A stretch of 64,000 nt of DNA from SIG205 sp045545595 (lineage in GTDB: Bacteria > Bacillota_I > Bacilli_A > RF39 > UBA660). Below, in pieces: positions 61,405 through 64,000 of this stretch. The position numbers were made by a program, and so were the translations under genes. The stretch is taken from positions 4,379-68,378 of the forward strand of contig JAZQBG010000029.1 of assembly GCA_045545595.1 (NCBI GenBank), written 5' to 3'. The first letter of the stretch is position 1. Every line of letters begins with the position of its first letter. The notes under the pieces were generated by a model that made no database searches, was not told where the DNA came from, and saw only the letters and a program-made list of their open reading frames with translations.

Positions 61405-63501
61405 ATGATGAGTGTTTTAGAATATGCTCTAGATGTTAATAAAAGTGTAGGAGAAGTAATCAATAAATTAAATTATTTAGGTTTTGATATTACTAACGAA
61501 AATGATGAACTTACTGATGAAATGATTATTGAACTAGATAATGAATTTCAAAATGAAGAAGTAGATGATATGATAGAAGAAGATTTAGAATCTACTGCAA
61601 CTAAAGTAGCTAATACTTCTAATATCGATATGGACAATACTATCAAAAAACAAAAATTAAAGAAGAAAGACAATAAATCTAATAAAGAAGAATACTCAAA
61701 ACTTAAAAAAGATATGTATAAACATAAAGAAAAATTAACATCTAACAAAACTGAAAACGAAAACGTTATTCTATTTAAAGAAGGAATGACTGTTAGTGAG
61801 TTTGCTGCTGCTTTAAATATTAATCCTACTGAATTAATTAAAAAATTAATTGGACTAGGTATGATGTTAGGAGTTAATAATGTAATTGATTATGATACTG
61901 CAGAAATTATTGCCTTAGATTACAAAAAAGAATTAAAAAGTGAAGAAAAAAGTGATATAACAAATTTCGAAGAATACGAAATAACTGATGAAGCAGAAGA
62001 TTTAACAGAAAGACCTGCAGTTGTAACAATCATGGGACATGTTGACCATGGTAAAACAACATTACTAGATACAATTAGAAATGCAAATGTAGTTAGCGGT
62101 GAGGCAGGTGGAATTACACAACATATCGGAGCTTACCAAGTAGAACATAACGGTAAAAAAATTACATTTATAGATACTCCAGGACATGCTGCATTTACTG
62201 AAATGAGAGCGCGTGGAGCATCAGTAACTGATATAGTAATCATTATAGTTGCTGCAGATGACGGTGTAATGCCGCAAACTAGGGAAGCTGTTGATCATGC
62301 TAAAGCTGCCGGAGTACCAATTATTGTTGCAGTAAATAAAATTGATAAACCAGAAGCAAATCCTGAAAAAGTTATGACAGGTTTAACTGAATGTGGATTA
62401 ACTCCAGAAGAATGGGGTGGAGATACATTATTCGTTAAAATAAGCGCTAAATCAGGAGAAGGTATTGATGAATTATTAGAAAATATTCTATTAATTAGTG
62501 AAATGGAAGAATTAAAAGCAAATCCAAATAGATATGCGATTGGTTCAGTAATTGAATCAAGATTAGATAAAAATGTAGGTAGTGTAGTAACATTACTTAT
62601 CCAAAATGGAACGCTTCGTATAGGTGACCCTATAGTTGTTGGTACAAAATTTGGTAAGATTAGAACACTTAAAAATGATAGGGACCAAGATCTAGTTGAA
62701 GCTGCACCTTCTACTCCAGTTACAATTACAGGACTTAATGGAGTACCTGCTGCTGGAGATAGATTTATGGCTTTCGAAACAGAAAAAGAAGCTAGAACTA
62801 TCGCAGAAAAAAGAGCTCTTAACGAAAAAGAAAAATCTAATAAAGGTAATGCAATCTCACTAGAAGATTTATTTAGTAAAATTCAAAGTGGTACTAAAGA
62901 AATTAATGTAGTACTTAAAACCGATGTTAAAGGTAGTGAAGAAGCAGTTAAAAATTCACTATTAAAAATTGATGTTGAAGGAACTAAAATAAACGTTATA
63001 AGAAGTGGTGTTGGTACTATTACTGAAAGTGATGTAGTATTAGCTAATGCTTCACATGCTATTATCATTGGATTCAATGTTAGACCAAGTGCTAAAACTA
63101 GCGAAATGGCAAAAGAATACAGTGTAGATATTAGATTACATAACATAATTTATAAAGTAGTAGAAGAAATAGAAGCTGCTATGAAAGGTATGCTTGACCC
63201 TGAGTATGAAGAACACATTACAGGTCATGCAGAAATTAGAAAAATATTCAAATTCTCTAAAGTTGGAAATATCGCAGGAAGTTATGTTACTGATGGTGTA
63301 ATTAAACAAAATAGTGATGCAAGACTTATTCGTGATGGTATAGTTATTTATGAAGGAAAAATCGCTTCTATTCAAAGAGAAAAAGACCAAGCAAAAGAAG
63401 TTAAAAATGGTTTTGAATGTGGTATTACTTTAGAAAACTATAGTGATATTAAAGAAAATGACATTATTGAATGTTATGAAAATGTAGAAATAAAAAGATA
63501 G
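61405..63501 (+). CDS. infB: Translation initiation factor IF-2
   Basis: A 698-residue GTPase that brings initiator tRNA to the ribosome. N-terminal region of two IF2_N-type helical pieces separated by a Lys-rich linker, then G motifs GHVDHGKTT, DTPGHAAF and NKIDKPEAN, and the C-terminal domains (SRLDKNVGSVVTLL, VKTDVKGSEEA-type KTDVKGSEEAVK, FKFSKVGNIAGSYVTDG). ATG 61405 follows AAAGAGGTGATATCT. Confidence 0.97.
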   Translation: MMSVLEYALDVNKSVGEVINKLNYLGFDITNENDELTDEMIIELDNEFQNEEVDDMIEEDLESTATKVANTSNIDMDNTIKKQKLKKKDNKSNKEEYSKLKKDMYKHKEKLTSNKTENENVILFKEGMTVSEFAAALNINPTELIKKLIGLGMMLGVNNVIDYDTAEIIALDYKKELKSEEKSDITNFEEYEITDEAEDLTERPAVVTIMGHVDHGKTTLLDTIRNANVVSGEAGGITQHIGAYQVEHNGKKITFIDTPGHAAFTEMRARGASVTDIVIIIVAADDGVMPQTREAVDHAKAAGVPIIVAVNKIDKPEANPEKVMTGLTECGLTPEEWGGDTLFVKISAKSGEGIDELLENILLISEMEELKANPNRYAIGSVIESRLDKNVGSVVTLLIQNGTLRIGDPIVVGTKFGKIRTLKNDRDQDLVEAAPSTPVTITGLNGVPAAGDRFMAFETEKEARTIAEKRALNEKEKSNKGNAISLEDLFSKIQSGTKEINVVLKTDVKGSEEAVKNSLLKIDVEGTKINVIRSGVGTITESDVVLANASHAIIIGFNVRPSAKTSEMAKEYSVDIRLHNIIYKVVEEIEAAMKGMLDPEYEEHITGHAEIRKIFKFSKVGNIAGSYVTDGVIKQNSDARLIRDGIVIYEGKIASIQREKDQAKEVKNGFECGITLENYSDIKENDIIECYENVEIKR

Positions 63502-63510
63502 GATGATAAT

Positions 63511-63855
63511 ATGAGTATAAAATCAGAAAAATTATCTCATACATTTGTAGAAGAAATCAGTTCAATCATTAGAGAAGAAGTTAAAGATAAAAGAATTGGA
63601 TTTGTGACTATTACAGGTGCAAATGTAACAAGTGATTTAAGTTATGCAAAAATATATTTCACTACTTTAGGAGTAGATATTAAGGATGCAACAAAAGCTT
63701 TAAATAAAGCGAGTGGTTTTATAAAAATGGAATTATCTAAAAGAATAGAAATTAGAAAGATGCCAGAAATAGAATTCATCTATGATGAATCTATTGAATA
63801 TGGTGAGAAAATCGAAAAAATAATCGATGAAATTAATGAGAAAGAAGATAAATAA
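63511..63855 (+). CDS. rbfA: Ribosome-binding factor A
   Basis: A 114-residue KH-type 30S maturation factor: HTFVEEISSIIREEVKD, IGFVTITGANVTSDLSYAKI, RKMPEIEFIYDESIEYG. ATG 63511 follows AGGATGATAAT. Last gene of the operon before its terminator. Confidence 0.95.
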   Translation: MSIKSEKLSHTFVEEISSIIREEVKDKRIGFVTITGANVTSDLSYAKIYFTTLGVDIKDATKALNKASGFIKMELSKRIEIRKMPEIEFIYDESIEYGEKIEKIIDEINEKEDK

Positions 63856-63866
63856 TCTTCTTTTTA
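63841..63866 (+). terminator. rbfA terminator
   Basis: AAAGAAGAT pairs with ATCTTCTTT (63841-63849 with 63855-63863), followed by Ts; the intron-like element starts three bases later. Confidence 0.8.
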
Positions 63867-63868
63867 AT

Positions 63869-64000
63869 GTGTGCTAGGCATGACATATAACTAAGTGGTG
63901 AAAGTCCACTACACGCGTACATATCGACGAAGTGTTAGGGAAACACAAGGTTTCCACCGTGAGGTGTGAGCTGGAGGAAGTGCGAAACAAAATCATGGTC
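63869..64000 (+). mobile_element. Group II intron, 5' end (class C-like), cut by the window edge
   Basis: The element starts with GTGTG (63869-63873) and continues with GGCATG, GGTGAAAGTCC at 63898-63908, GGGAAACACAAGG and CCGTGAGGTG-GGAGGAAG, which resemble the conserved 5' domain I elements of bacterial group IIC introns from memory. GC content is clearly higher than the surroundings. It begins right after an intrinsic terminator, the usual target of class C introns. The reverse transcriptase gene would lie beyond the right edge. Confidence 0.75.

Noticed and set aside
1..64000. CRISPR array or Cas genes
   Set aside because: No regularly spaced short repeats and no Cas-like proteins seen on either strand.
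1..64000. TGA as tryptophan (Mollicutes code)
   Set aside because: All housekeeping genes read through with TGG for Trp and no internal TGA is needed; TGA occurs only out of frame.

Overview
The window is very AT-rich, uses the standard genetic code (no reassigned TGA is needed) and carries the gene set of a low-GC Gram-positive. Ribosome-binding sites are typically AGGAGG or GGTGAT. Gene content points to an uncultured gut-type member of the Bacilli near Erysipelotrichia/Mollicutes. Several gene pairs keep Bacillus order: rpsT/gpr divergent, sirA-yneF, ylbD-ylbE, ymfF-ymfH, dnaG-rpoD-trmK, and rimP-nusA-rnpM-infB-rbfA. The genus assignment is inference from gene content and composition only.

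Layout. 1-5,000: the tail of a frameshifted BspA-like repeat protein, rnhB-miaA, and the M16 peptidase pair ymfF/ymfH. 5,000-12,000: a small convergent-RNA toxin module, then sporulation-type genes (cse60, a SpoVB/MurJ-like flippase, sirA, yneF, gpr, ylbD, ylbE) with a glutamine amidotransferase-type hydrolase, a transglutaminase-like protein and rpsT. 12,000-24,750: M18 aminopeptidase, rsmD, a pilin-like protein, nfo, two YhcG-type nuclease genes joined by a 182-bp direct repeat, fmt, polA and proS. 24,750-30,200: an alanine T-box followed by a six-gene operon (ATPase, two P-loop kinases, two mTERF-repeat proteins, alaS). 30,200-37,000: DUF6512-like membrane protein, uvsE, rhuM, dnaG-rpoD-trmK, tRNA-Asn and a second toxin module. 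37,000-48,200: a frameshifted transglutaminase-like gene, an HTH-phosphoesterase, an asparagine T-box with asnS-gatCAB, a lipoprotein, an unknown gene paired with fic, and topA. 48,200-57,200: a hypothetical protein, radical SAM enzyme, phosphoketolase plus SDR, a TasA-like protein, GH31, yebC and a third toxin module. 57,200-64,000: phosphoesterase and CPBP protease, an orphan antitoxin-like protein, the rimP-nusA-rnpM-dCMP deaminase-infB-rbfA operon, and the 5' end of a group II intron (class C-like) right after the rbfA terminator.

The most unusual items are three things. (i) Three copies of a compact locus encoding a 25-29 residue hydrophobic peptide opposed by a convergent RNA with a conserved 5' hairpin; I interpret these as a type I toxin-antitoxin family. 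(ii) Tandem bacterial mTERF-repeat proteins sit in an operon whose leader is an alanine T-box and whose last gene is alaS. (iii) The two-paralogue YhcG cassette has flanks far better conserved than the genes. Smaller oddities are a RimP reduced to its N-terminal domain, an AlaRS lacking its C-terminal domain, hairpins that overlap ribosome-binding sites, and two single-base frameshifts.

How the genes work together: translation dominates (five tRNA-charging or amidation genes, two T-boxes, IF-2, RbfA, RsmD, MiaA, TrmK, Fmt, S20). Replication and repair follow (PolA, DnaG, TopA, RNase HII, Nfo, UvsE). Presence of asnS implies that GatCAB serves mainly to make Gln-tRNA(Gln). Phosphoketolase suggests fermentative sugar use.
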